Shown here piece after piece: positions 1 to 7,927 of a stretch of 64,000 nucleotides of DNA. Within the stretch, counting starts at the first letter, position 1; every line of letters begins with the position of its first letter. This DNA comes from Brumimicrobium salinarum (GTDB lineage Bacteria; Bacteroidota; Bacteroidia; Flavobacteriales_D; Crocinitomicaceae): NCBI RefSeq assembly GCF_002844555.1, contig NZ_PJNI01000002.1:224671-288670 (forward strand), given 5' to 3'. Position numbers and translations under genes: made by a program. The notes beneath the pieces were generated by a model that did not search any database, had not been told where the DNA came from, and saw only the letters and a list, made by a program, of their open reading frames with translations.

Positions 1-1109
1 ACGAAAATGGGAGTGAAGTAGTATCAAATGCCAACCAACTACAATTCAGTGGATTATGCGCAAACACTTATGGATATAGTTTTGGAGATGCATCAACATT
101 CACATGCTTAGGAGCAGGAAATGGTTTTAGTAATCCATTTAATGTTACCATCGATTTATTAGATTGTATAGTTCAAACAACGGATGTTAGTTGTGTTGGC
201 ACTTGCGATGGCTCTGCTGAATTAATTACAGTTGGAGGTCTTGGTATTATGAATTCATTTATAACCCATCAAAACGGAAATAATCACCCTCTTCAATTAA
301 CCAATGAATGTTCAGGAAATGTGCATGGTGAATTTATGGATTTCACAGGAGCAATAGCCCAATGCATGAATGACATAGGATCACCTGATTTAATCAATTT
401 CACCTTAAATACCACTGATTTAACAGGTCCAGGAAGTAATGATGGAACAGCAGAGGTAAGTGTAACGCAAGGAGCTGCGCCAATTACTTATGAATGGACA
501 GGACCAAATAGTTACAATTCAACGGGTACAAATCAAGTAAATGGATTAGAAGATGGAGCTTATGACTTAACAATGACTTACAACAACGGCCAGTGTGATA
601 CCACAACAAGTTTTCAAATTTATGATGCTTTGCAAATTATTATTTCTTCGGTAGAACCACATACTGTGAATCCACCAAACGGGGCTGTATATTTTTCAAT
701 TGCTGGAGGCAAAGAGCCTTATGACACAATTTTAGATGACGGGCAAAACCAAATAAGTGGAGGTCCATTCACAGGATTAAGCTTTGGACAATATACACTA
801 ATCGTTAATGATGCCAACGGAAATAGCGTTGATTCAACCTTTATGATTAACACATTTGTTTCCGTGAATAAAGAAGCTTTAAATGAATTTACCATTTATC
901 CAAACCCAGCGACTAATAATATTAGTATTAAAGGTGATTATTTGATTTCAGCAACATTTTATGATCTAAATGGTCGTATTGTTTTAACGACTAATTTAAA
1001 CGAAAATCAAACACAATCGATTAATGTTTCTAATTTAGAGGCTGGAATTTACACGGTAAGTCTGCGTTCAGAGAAAGGGGAACACATGGAAAAGGTGATA
1101 ATTAAATAG
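1..1109 (+). CDS. C-terminal part of a large T9SS-secreted SprB-repeat protein (5' end outside window)
   Basis: The frame is open from base 3 to the TAA at 1107-1109, so this is the last ~368 residues of a longer protein; the ATG at 249 is internal. The visible part has low-complexity beta-rich repeats with paired cysteines and GTAEVSV/GG-type motifs typical of SprB-like repeats. From about base 880 a ~75-residue type A sorting domain begins with IYPNP, continues through GRIV and LEAGIYTV, and ends KVIIK. Such proteins are exported by Sec, passed over the outer membrane by the type IX system, and anchored or released. An adhesin or cell-surface role is inferred. A strong terminator follows 27 bases later, so it is the last gene of its unit. 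Confidence 0.85.
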   Translation, partial: ENGSEVVSNANQLQFSGLCANTYGYSFGDASTFTCLGAGNGFSNPFNVTIDLLDCIVQTTDVSCVGTCDGSAELITVGGLGIMNSFITHQNGNNHPLQLTNECSGNVHGEFMDFTGAIAQCMNDIGSPDLINFTLNTTDLTGPGSNDGTAEVSVTQGAAPITYEWTGPNSYNSTGTNQVNGLEDGAYDLTMTYNNGQCDTTTSFQIYDALQIIISSVEPHTVNPPNGAVYFSIAGGKEPYDTILDDGQNQISGGPFTGLSFGQYTLIVNDANGNSVDSTFMINTFVSVNKEALNEFTIYPNPATNNISIKGDYLISATFYDLNGRIVLTTNLNENQTQSINVSNLEAGIYTVSLRSEKGEHMEKVIIK

Positions 1110-1136
1110 TAAGTTATATTTCATAATAACAATAAC

Positions 1137-1170
1137 AAAAAAGTGCTGTCGATAATAGACAGCACTTTTT
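1137..1170 (+). terminator. Rho-independent terminator after the T9SS gene
   Basis: Arms AAAAAAGTGCTGTC (1137-1150) and GACAGCACTTTTT (1158-1170) pair perfectly across a 7-nt loop and end in a T-run. The stop codon is 27 bases upstream. Confidence 0.9.
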
Positions 1171-1222
1171 ATTTAACAACTCTATTTAACATAATATTAA
1201 TTATAAGACAAAAGTAGTAAAT

Positions 1223-1868
1223 CACGTATAGCTTGCTATTTAATATAAAATCAGATATAATGACTTTAGTCTTATATCGTTAGCGATTTTATGTTAAAGT
1301 GATTTACGTGTTAAAAAGAGAGATTCTTTTCCTTACAAAAATAGAATTCATGCATATATTACACGTATAGCTTGCTATTTAATATAAAATCAGATATAAC
1401 GACTTTAGTCTTATATCGTTAGCGATTTTATGTTAAAGTGATTTACGGTGTTAAAAAGAGAGAGATTATTTTCCTTACAAAAATAGAATTCATGCATATA
1501 TTACACGTATAGCTTGCTATTTAATATAAAATCAGATATAATGACTTTAGTCTTATATCGTTAGCGATTTTATGTTAAGTGATTTACGGTGTTAAAAAGA
1601 GAGAGATTATTTTCCTTACAAAAATAGAATTCATGCATATATTACACGTATAGCTTGCTATTTAATATAAAATCAGGTATAACGACTTTAGTCTTATATC
1701 GTTAGCGTTTTTATGTTAAAGTGATTTACGGTGTTAAAAAGAGAGAGATTATTTTCCTTACAAAATAGAATTCATGCATATATTACACGTATAGCTTGCT
1801 ATTTAATATAAAATCAGATATAATGACTTTAGTCTTATATCGTTAGCGATTTTATGTTAAAGTGATTT
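1223..1868. repeat. Five-copy tandem array of ~141-bp palindrome-bearing repeats
   Basis: Units begin at CACGTATAGC at 1223, 1362, 1504, 1645 and 1786, giving periods of 139, 142, 141 and 141 bp; the fifth is cut after ~83 bp. Each unit has an ~85-bp imperfect palindrome (arms TTTAATATAAAATC and GATTTTATGTTAAA, inner arms GATATAA..GACT and AGTC.TATATC) plus a ~58-bp spacer holding GAATTCATGCATATATT. Copies differ by a few substitutions and 1-nt indels. The array is bounded by AAATCAC (1219-1225) and GTGATTT (1862-1868), which are inverted relative to each other. No protein is encoded. The rest of the 1171-2061 gap has no gene that I can see. Confidence 0.9.
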
Positions 1869-2018
1869 GGGACTTATATTTGATCCGTTGTGGTCATAAA
1901 AACAAAATTCTAGGTTGAGACTTAAAATAACATTACCTACATCATTCTTTTGACCATAATTTACAACGATTCTGACATAGTCCGTTTTATTTCGATAATA
2001 AACCTATAAAAATAGATT

Positions 2019-2044
2019 ACAGACTTTTATTGTCTGTATTTTTG
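2019..2044 (+). promoter_or_regulatory. Promoter -7 box with overlapping hairpin, for the J-domain gene
   Basis: TATTTTTG at 2037-2044 matches the Bacteroidota -7 consensus TAnnTTTG and lies 17 nt before the ATG. An inverted repeat, ACAGAC (2019-2024) and GTCTGT (2032-2037), abuts the box and could be an operator. No clear -33 element is seen. Confidence 0.55.
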
Positions 2045-2061
2045 CACAAAATTTATATATA

Positions 2062-2511
2062 ATGAAGCGTATTAATCAATACAAAAAGCTTTTCAATATC
2101 GACGCTGACATTGAATTGAGTCACCTTAAAAAAACGTACCGAACGCTTGTTAAACTTTGGCATCCAGATAAATTCATTGAAGAAAATGAAAAATCTAAGG
2201 AAGCTGAGTTGATGAGTAGAGAAATTACACAAGGTTATGAATTTCTGGTAAGTATAGCGCCTGAAACGGCAAAGAAAAACTTGGATCAGTATAATGAAAT
2301 GTTAAATAATTGTCCAATAGTTGATTACCAATGGTCGAAACAAGTGTTAGAAGTTGACTTTTCAAATGGAGCAACTTATGAATATTTTGGTGTTTCTAGA
2401 AAACTCTACCTTAAGTTTCTTAATGCAGATAATCAACATAGATTTGGAAAAAGAAACATCTTTAATAAAAATTTGTACCGAAAATCAAAGTCAGCTGCAC
2501 TTGCAGTTTAA
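2062..2511 (+). CDS. J-domain protein with C-terminal KTSC domain
   Basis: The 149-residue protein starts with a J domain (residues ~5-65) carrying the essential HPD at 34-36, which stimulates DnaK-type Hsp70 ATPase. Residues ~97-141 match the KTSC domain (named after the lysyl-tRNA synthetase C-terminus), with the YEYFGV..LY..F..A pattern. There is no glycine/phenylalanine linker or zinc finger, so it is not DnaJ itself. KTSC domains are suspected RNA or tRNA binders, so a co-chaperone acting near RNA or ribosomes is an inference. It stands alone between a promoter and a terminator. Confidence 0.8.
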   Translation: MKRINQYKKLFNIDADIELSHLKKTYRTLVKLWHPDKFIEENEKSKEAELMSREITQGYEFLVSIAPETAKKNLDQYNEMLNNCPIVDYQWSKQVLEVDFSNGATYEYFGVSRKLYLKFLNADNQHRFGKRNIFNKNLYRKSKSAALAV

Positions 2512-2552
2512 AATAGCTCCACTACTCTACTGTTCATATTAAAATGAAAAAA

Positions 2553-2601
2553 AAACCGTCTCATATATTTAATCTTATCGATCAAATAGCTGAGACGGTT
2601 T
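2553..2601. terminator. Shared terminator between convergent genes
   Basis: AAACCGTCTCA (2553-2563) and TGAGACGGTTT (2591-2601) form a perfect 11-bp stem with a 27-nt loop. A-runs precede it and T-runs follow it (2606-2611), so it can stop transcripts from both sides. Confidence 0.8.
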
Positions 2602-2621
2602 AACTTTTTTAAGTAAAAGAA

Positions 2622-3077
2622 CTACGCTAATTCTACGTTAACTGCATCCATTCCTTTACGGCCACGTACAACATCGTAAGTTACTTTGTCGTTCTCTTGA
2701 ATTTCAAAATTCACATTATTAATATGGAAGAAATATTTTTCTCCATTGTTATTGTCATTAATAAATCCAAATCCTTTGCTGGTGTCATAAAAAGCTACTG
2801 TTCCAATATTCACATCTGGTTCTCCAGAATCTTCTTTTGGCGGAACACCAATTACAATATCTTCAGCCTCAATCTCCTCTGGCTCTCGCTCTTGATCCTC
2901 TGGTGGCTTATCTGTTAGATTCCCGTAAGCATCAACATAAGCAATCATATCATCCAAGCTTCCGCCTTGATTATTCTCTTCCTGCCTCTGTTCTTTTTTA
3001 AGCTGTTTTTCTTTTTTCTTTTTTGCTTTTTTCTTTTCTTTCTCTCGTTTACTAAACGATTCTTGTGATCTACCCAT
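2622..3077 (-). CDS. Cold-shock-domain protein with lysine-rich N-terminal extension
   Basis: Residues ~90-150 form a cold-shock domain with RNP1 KGFGFI (101-106) and RNP2 KYFFHI (114-119), which bind single-stranded nucleic acid. The first ~35 residues are almost all Lys, Arg, Glu and Gln, and an acidic stretch (about 57-75) links the two parts. Typical CspA is ~70 residues, so this is the longer type common in Bacteroidota. RNA chaperone activity is expected from the domain; the basic tail probably adds nonspecific RNA affinity (inference). It is monocistronic and convergent with the J-domain gene. Confidence 0.85.
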   Translation of the reverse strand: MGRSQESFSKREKEKKKAKKKKEKQLKKEQRQEENNQGGSLDDMIAYVDAYGNLTDKPPEDQEREPEEIEAEDIVIGVPPKEDSGEPDVNIGTVAFYDTSKGFGFINDNNNGEKYFFHINNVNFEIQENDKVTYDVVRGRKGMDAVNVELA

Positions 3078-3215
3078 TTATATTTTTAAAGAATTTTTGT
3101 GCTTTGGGTTATTCAAAGCGAATTAATTGTTTTCCTTTTCGGGAATTTGGTATAACCAATCCAATATCAACAAAATTAAGCAAATATTAGCTAAAAACAC
3201 AAAGATTAACAAGTA

Positions 3216-3752
3216 TTAGTTTTCAATCCATTGTATTATTGCTTCGTCTTGCGGATTTGTTTTTGAATAATATACTGATTCAAGCTTACCTTCTTCATTA
3301 ACTAAATACTTCTGAAAGTTCCATTTCACATTGCTATCGCTATGTCCATTTAACTCTTTTCGTGTAAGAAATTGATAAAGTGGAATCTGTTTCTCGCCCT
3401 TTACGCTTACTTTAGACATCATTGGAAATGTTACGCCATAATTCTTTTCGCAAAAAGTAGCTATTTCTTGGTCTGTTCCGGGTTCTTGTTTCATAAAATC
3501 GTTGGATGGAAAACCTAAAATAACAAACCCCTTGTCTTTATAGGTCTCATATAAATTTTGCAAGTCTTCATATTGCGGAGTGAAACCACATTTTGACGCT
3601 GTGTTAACAATCATTATTTTTTTACCCCGAAACTTTGATAAACTTATGGATTTACCATCAATGGTTTCTACTTCATATTTATAAATATCTTGAGCATGCA
3701 CGAATGAAAACAGGAATAATCCTATCAAAGTTATAAATGTATTTTTAATCAT
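3216..3752 (-). CDS. Exported glutathione peroxidase-family thiol peroxidase
   Basis: A 178-residue protein with a signal peptide (residues 1-20, ending HAQ) and a GPx fold. The catalytic set is complete: peroxidatic Cys55 (SKCGFT), Gln89 (KQEPG), Trp144 and Asn145 (WNF). Cys101 (FCEKNYG) is placed like the resolving cysteine of 2-Cys thioredoxin-dependent GPx enzymes. The other common cysteine in FPCN is replaced by Ser (FPSN). It should reduce hydroperoxides in the periplasm. I start at 3752 rather than the upstream ATG at 3863, because the signal peptide begins there and the longer version would run into the Smr gene. It follows that gene on the same strand. Confidence 0.85.
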   Translation of the reverse strand: MIKNTFITLIGLFLFSFVHAQDIYKYEVETIDGKSISLSKFRGKKIMIVNTASKCGFTPQYEDLQNLYETYKDKGFVILGFPSNDFMKQEPGTDQEIATFCEKNYGVTFPMMSKVSVKGEKQIPLYQFLTRKELNGHSDSNVKWNFQKYLVNEEGKLESVYYSKTNPQDEAIIQWIEN

Positions 3753-3801
3753 TTTAAAGTTTTTAAAAGTTGGAGAAAGAACAACAGAAGATGAAAATTG
3801 T

Positions 3802-4335
3802 TTAAAGATATGAAATTTCAATTGTGGTCGCTCCTTTTCCATAATCTTTGAAATCTGCATCATAATAATCTACATTTTCTTGATTATTTAAAAAATAACG
3901 TACCTCCGATTTTAAAACTCCTTGTCCTACTCCGTGAATTACTATTAGTTTTCGTATATTTTTGTCACAAGCCTTTCGAAAAAACCTCTTAAACTCAAGC
4001 ATTTGACGATTTAATAATTCTCCATTAGAGTATCCACGTTCGGTGTCCATAAATGCATGTGTGTGTAAGTCAATTTCCCAAAAATTTCTATCTTCAAAAA
4101 CCTCACCTAAATTTTTCTGATGATTAGCTGTTTCTTCAGCAATATCTTGAATATCAAAATCTTCTTGTAAAATATTACTTTGATCTCCATGAATCTTTGC
4201 CAAATCTGTTTCAATAAATTCACGATCAAAGCCTTCATCTTCAACAATTACAATTTGTTGGTTTTTATAAGCCTTTACTGTCCCACCTCCTACTTCATTT
4301 AAGAAGCTAACTTTTTCACCTATTTTGAAACGCAT
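3802..4335 (-). CDS. Smr-domain protein with N-terminal DUF2027-like segment
   Basis: The C-terminal ~90 residues are a Smr domain with IDLH (88-91) and HGVGQG (134-139), the two motifs of MutS2-type nucleases. The N-terminal ~45 residues (KIGEKVSFLNEVGGGTV) resemble the small beta-barrel of DUF2027. No MutS ATPase is present. Stand-alone Smr proteins cleave or bind nucleic acids, recently linked to ribosome rescue; the substrate here is unknown. The start overlaps the end of the M50 protease gene by 20 bp, so translation is likely coupled. Confidence 0.8.
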   Translation of the reverse strand: MRFKIGEKVSFLNEVGGGTVKAYKNQQIVIVEDEGFDREFIETDLAKIHGDQSNILQEDFDIQDIAEETANHQKNLGEVFEDRNFWEIDLHTHAFMDTERGYSNGELLNRQMLEFKRFFRKACDKNIRKLIVIHGVGQGVLKSEVRYFLNNQENVDYYDADFKDYGKGATTIEISYL

Positions 4336-5266
4336 GAATTATTGTGTTAAAATCAATTGAAAATAGCGCATAAAAAGAAATAAAGATTCCTCCTGCCCAC
4401 AGAATCATCATAAAAATTTTAAAAAATACGGAGGCATCTTTTGTCGTTGGAGGAAATAAAACACCATCCACCTGTTTTGCAACTATTTGATTGTATTTTT
4501 CTTCTTCATTATGAACCTCTATTTCTTTTAAAATGGGTGTAAACTCGATAATTATTTGTTTGATCTTCGAATAAGTTTTATTAGATAAGTCATCATAATT
4601 CGTTTCATAAAAGATTTCATCATCTTTCATTTCCTTTCGAATTAAATAAAGCTTGTGTTTATTTTTGATTCTAAATCCTAGTAACAACCCTAAAATTATT
4701 AATATCCAAGAATTGAAGTAAAGACCTAGTCCTGCAATAGCAAGTGAAGATAAGGCAGTAAAAATTAATTGGGTGAGTTCATAGTTATTGAAAAATAGTA
4801 TACGCATCAACTGACCACCATCTAAGGGGTCTATTGGAATTAAATTCATGACATTTAAGGCGATTAGTAATACGCCAATTTGAATTGAAACAGCTGTAGG
4901 TTCGATCCAGCCAAACATAATTAAAGAGGCACCTAGTAAAATTCCGGGTAATGGACCTGCAATGACCATTAAGGCACTTTCAATTTGAGAATACCTTTCT
5001 TTTCTTCCCGAAACCATAGCCCCCATAAAAGGGATGAAAAGCATATTCAACTCCTCATATTTAAAGAGCTTCATCATTAAAAAATGTCCTAATTCATGAA
5101 ACAATAAGACTCCCAACAATACAGCAATGAGGTAGTAATCATCGAGAATAAAAGAGAAAGTAATAGCAAAAATAACCATTGATAAAATCGTTATTGAAAT
5201 ATGTCCATTACTTTTTCGCTTAAGTAAAACTGGTTTTTGTGGGTATTGTGATTCAAATTCTTCCAT
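4316..5266 (-). CDS. M50 site-2-protease-family membrane metalloprotease
   Basis: A 316-residue polytopic protein with zinc motif HELGH at 57-61 and the second metal-ligand motif DPLDGG at 146-151, both in membrane segments. The order matches group III site-2 proteases, and no PDZ domain is visible. The C-terminal ~120 residues are a soluble region plus a last membrane helix (about 285-307). Such proteases cut transmembrane substrates during signalling; the target is unknown. It is the first gene of an operon with the Smr and glutathione peroxidase genes. Confidence 0.82.
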   Translation of the reverse strand: MEEFESQYPQKPVLLKRKSNGHISITILSMVIFAITFSFILDDYYLIAVLLGVLLFHELGHFLMMKLFKYEELNMLFIPFMGAMVSGRKERYSQIESALMVIAGPLPGILLGASLIMFGWIEPTAVSIQIGVLLIALNVMNLIPIDPLDGGQLMRILFFNNYELTQLIFTALSSLAIAGLGLYFNSWILIILGLLLGFRIKNKHKLYLIRKEMKDDEIFYETNYDDLSNKTYSKIKQIIIEFTPILKEIEVHNEEEKYNQIVAKQVDGVLFPPTTKDASVFFKIFMMILWAGGIFISFYALFSIDFNTIIHAFQNR

Positions 5267-5274
5267 CTCTTCAA

Positions 5275-5306
5275 CAAAAATAACTTAATTCTACTTTATA
5301 CACAAA
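5275..5306 (-). promoter_or_regulatory. Promoter of the M50 protease operon
   Basis: On the minus strand, TTTG (complement of 5303-5306) is followed after 20 nt by TATTTTTG (complement of 5275-5282). Only 8 nt separate the -7 box from the ATG, so the leader must be very short. Confidence 0.7.
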
Positions 5307-5329
5307 TTATATATTATTTTCGTCCATCT

Positions 5330-5980
5330 ATGATTCAAGCAAAAAACATATCCAAGGCCTATGATAAGGTTGAAGTACTCAAGGGAATCGACCTCACAGT
5401 TAAAGAAAGTGAGTTAATTTCGATAGTAGGTGCTTCAGGAGCTGGAAAAACAACATTTCTTCAAATATTAGGTACATTAGAACGCCCGGACAGCGGCGAG
5501 TATCACGTAGATAACAAGCAACCTTTTAACTTGTCTCAAAAACAACTGGCACAATTTCGAAATGAGTCGATTGGATTTGTTTTTCAATTTCATCAATTAT
5601 TACCTGAATTTTCTGCCATTGAGAATGCAATTTTACCTGCATTAATTCGAGGTGATCATAAACATACAGCAGAAAAAAGAGCGAAAGAGCTTTTCTCTTT
5701 TCTTAATCTTAAAAATAGAGACCACCATAAACCTTCGGCACTTTCTGGAGGAGAGCAACAAAGAGTTGCCGTTGCTCGAGCTTTAATGAATAATCCAAAA
5801 ATGATTTTAGCGGATGAACCTTCTGGTAATCTCGACACCAAAAATTCAGAAGAATTGCATCAATTGTTTTTTAATTTACGAGAAAATTTTGGCCAAACAT
5901 TTATTATCGTCACGCACAATACGCAACTTGCAGATATTTCTGATCGCAAATTAGAAATGGCTGACGGAAAGTTCTTATAA
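5330..5980 (+). CDS. ABC transporter ATPase, LolD/MacB type
   Basis: A 216-residue ATPase with Walker [10 protein letters not shown] (34-42), Q-loop Gln86, signature LSGGEQQR (138-145), Walker B MILADEP (158-164), D-loop and H-loop His196. Length and the [17 protein letters not shown] region match LolD, which powers release of lipoproteins from the inner membrane. No LolC/E permease is adjacent, and in Bacteroidota it is usually encoded elsewhere. It is divergent from the M50 gene and followed by TIGR02757 after one base. A near-consensus -7 box (TATTTTCG, 5315-5322) sits 7 nt before the ATG. Confidence 0.85.
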   Translation: MIQAKNISKAYDKVEVLKGIDLTVKESELISIVGASGAGKTTFLQILGTLERPDSGEYHVDNKQPFNLSQKQLAQFRNESIGFVFQFHQLLPEFSAIENAILPALIRGDHKHTAEKRAKELFSFLNLKNRDHHKPSALSGGEQQRVAVARALMNNPKMILADEPSGNLDTKNSEELHQLFFNLRENFGQTFIIVTHNTQLADISDRKLEMADGKFL

Positions 5981-5981
5981 A

Positions 5982-6752
5982 ATGGAAATTAAAGAGATAG
6001 AAGCCTTACTTAATGTAAAGGTTAATCAGTTTAATACGAAAGATTTCATAAAAGACGACCCGATACTTTTACCCCATCGCTTTCAACGTAAACAAGATAT
6101 CGAAATCATAGGGTTTATCGTAGCCTTAATTGCTTGGGGAAAAAGAAAAATGATTATTGATAACGGAAATAAACTCATTCAAATCATGGGGAATGCTCCA
6201 TTTGAATACGTTCAAGCCTATACAACTGGAATGCTCGACGATAAAAAATTTGTGCATAGAACGTTTAATACGATAGATCTTGATTTTATAATTCGCGCTT
6301 TACAAAAGTGTTACCGCAAACACGACTCCTTGGAGGCTTGGTTTTCATTAAAAAATAATGAAAAGGGAATAAAACAAAGGATTATTAACTTTCGAACTGC
6401 ATTTATGGAAGTTGAACATGAAAAAAGAAGTGAAAAGCACATAGCCAATCCTGAAAAAGGCTCCGCTGCGAAAAGAATCAACATGTTCTTACGTTGGATG
6501 GTTAGAAAAGATGAGCAAGGTGTAGATTTTGGGATTTGGAAAAATATTGACATGAGCGAACTATATGTTCCATTGGATGTGCATACGGGAAATGTTGCTC
6601 GTAAATTGGGACTAATCACCAGGAAACAAAATGATTGGAGAGCTTTGGAAGAAATGATGCTCAGACTTCAAAAAATGAATGTGGAAGATCCTTGTAAATA
6701 CGATTTTGCTCTTTTTGGACTTGGTGTTAGCGGTGAATTGGAAGAAAAATGA
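5982..6752 (+). CDS. TIGR02757 family protein (HhH DNA-glycosylase-like fold)
   Basis: A 256-residue protein recognised by the D-P-x-x-x-P-x-x-F opening (DDPILLPHRF), the GFIVALIAWGKR segment and the GSAAKRINMFLRWMVR segment that define TIGR02757/DUF2400. The C-terminal part (DVHTGNVARKLGL) resembles the helix-hairpin-helix region of DNA glycosylases. No biochemical function is established. It starts one base after the ABC ATPase and is followed four bases later by the YhhN gene, forming a three-gene unit. Confidence 0.8.
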   Translation: MEIKEIEALLNVKVNQFNTKDFIKDDPILLPHRFQRKQDIEIIGFIVALIAWGKRKMIIDNGNKLIQIMGNAPFEYVQAYTTGMLDDKKFVHRTFNTIDLDFIIRALQKCYRKHDSLEAWFSLKNNEKGIKQRIINFRTAFMEVEHEKRSEKHIANPEKGSAAKRINMFLRWMVRKDEQGVDFGIWKNIDMSELYVPLDVHTGNVARKLGLITRKQNDWRALEEMMLRLQKMNVEDPCKYDFALFGLGVSGELEEK

Positions 6753-6756
6753 GGTT

Positions 6757-7401
6757 ATGGCAATTACAATAGGTTCTTTAATTATTACCCTATCCGCTTT
6801 AATGGCAATAATTTTTCGTCAAAAGAATAAAAAATTAATGTTTGCAATTTTCAAACCGCTGACAACTATTTTAATCATTGGTTTGGCATTTTATATCCAA
6901 AACAATACGAATGAAGATTATTCTTATTACATGATCTTAGCCTTGGTCTTTGCGCTAATGGGTGATATTTTCCTTCTTGACAAAAAATTTTTTATTTATG
7001 GTCTCACTTCTTTTTTAATAGCACATATCATTTTTATTATTGGCTTTGTTACCTTATACGGACTAAGCTCTCCAATTTTACCGCTTTTAGGACTTTTAGT
7101 AATAGGGCTTTTATTTTTCAATTACATGCGTAAATCATTAGGAAATTTAGTTATTCCAGTGGTTGTTTATATCCTAGCTATCTTATTTATGAATTGGCAA
7201 GCCATCGGTCTACTGTATCATAATCAATCTTTAGTTTTTATTTTTTTAGGTATAGGCTCTCTATTGTTTACTTTTTCTGATGCAATTTTAGCGATAGATA
7301 TGTTTAAAAAACCAATACAATATGCTGAAATTCTTATTCTTTCATCTTATTGGTCTGCTATATTTATATTTACTTTGGCTGGTAACTTTATTGCTATTTA
7401 A
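6757..7401 (+). CDS. YhhN family membrane protein (lysoplasmalogenase-like)
   Basis: A 214-residue protein of about eight membrane segments. The two acidic motifs of YhhN/TMEM86 are present: GDIFLL (Asp70) and TFSDAILA (Asp175). TMEM86 enzymes hydrolyse lysoplasmalogen vinyl-ether bonds; whether this bacterium makes plasmalogens is not visible here. I start at 6757, four bases after the TIGR02757 stop. The upstream alternative at 6679 would put 26 residues inside that gene in another frame. Confidence 0.75.
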   Translation: MAITIGSLIITLSALMAIIFRQKNKKLMFAIFKPLTTILIIGLAFYIQNNTNEDYSYYMILALVFALMGDIFLLDKKFFIYGLTSFLIAHIIFIIGFVTLYGLSSPILPLLGLLVIGLLFFNYMRKSLGNLVIPVVVYILAILFMNWQAIGLLYHNQSLVFIFLGIGSLLFTFSDAILAIDMFKKPIQYAEILILSSYWSAIFIFTLAGNFIAI

Positions 7402-7453
7402 ATAGGTAAAACTCTTAAAAATCTATTAAGTTTGACCGAAATAGATTTAACAT

Positions 7454-7909
7454 ATGAACATTACAATTTTTATTATCATTTGTGTACTGACCTTATCAAT
7501 ATTAGCTCCTTTCATTGCCATCTATGCGGTATCATTTATTAAAATGAAAAAGTATAAAACCCACATCAAGATACATAAATGGTTGTTTTGGGTTTGTATC
7601 GCTGCACTGCTTGTACTTGAGATACAAATCCGCGTAGCTGGCGGCTCTGGAAGTTTAGTGGAAGGCAGCGAATATATGGGAACGACAGCTTTTAAAGTGC
7701 TTTTAATTGCTCACATTATTGGTGCGGTGCTGACCTATATTCTTTGGGGAATCACGATTTTCTTGTCCAATAAAAAATGGAAAAAACGCAAAACTTTGCC
7801 TGGAGGTTTTTCAATCACCCATAAAAGAATGGGCATAATTGTAATTATTGGTTTGTTTTATATTGCTATTACTGCCTTTTTTGTGAGTTTATTTGCTTTC
7901 TTTTTGTGA
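7454..7909 (+). CDS. DUF420-like membrane protein
   Basis: A 151-residue protein of four membrane helices. Conserved histidines lie at helix boundaries (IHKW, IAHIIG, THKRMG), as in DUF420/YozB proteins often found near cytochrome oxidase genes. A heme or respiratory assembly role is only an inference. No respiratory genes are nearby. It starts 52 nt after YhhN and is followed 18 nt later by the TlpA-like gene. Confidence 0.6.
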   Translation: MNITIFIIICVLTLSILAPFIAIYAVSFIKMKKYKTHIKIHKWLFWVCIAALLVLEIQIRVAGGSGSLVEGSEYMGTTAFKVLLIAHIIGAVLTYILWGITIFLSNKKWKKRKTLPGGFSITHKRMGIIVIIGLFYIAITAFFVSLFAFFL

Positions 7910-7927
7910 AATGAATAGCTTTAGGTT

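Noticed and set aside
1223..1868. Possible CRISPR array
   Set aside because: Both the repeats and the intervening segments are nearly identical between units, period is ~141 bp, and no cas genes occur. It is a tandem repeat.
3753..3863. Longer N-terminus for the glutathione peroxidase
   Set aside because: It would place 37 residues before a clear signal peptide and overlap the Smr gene.
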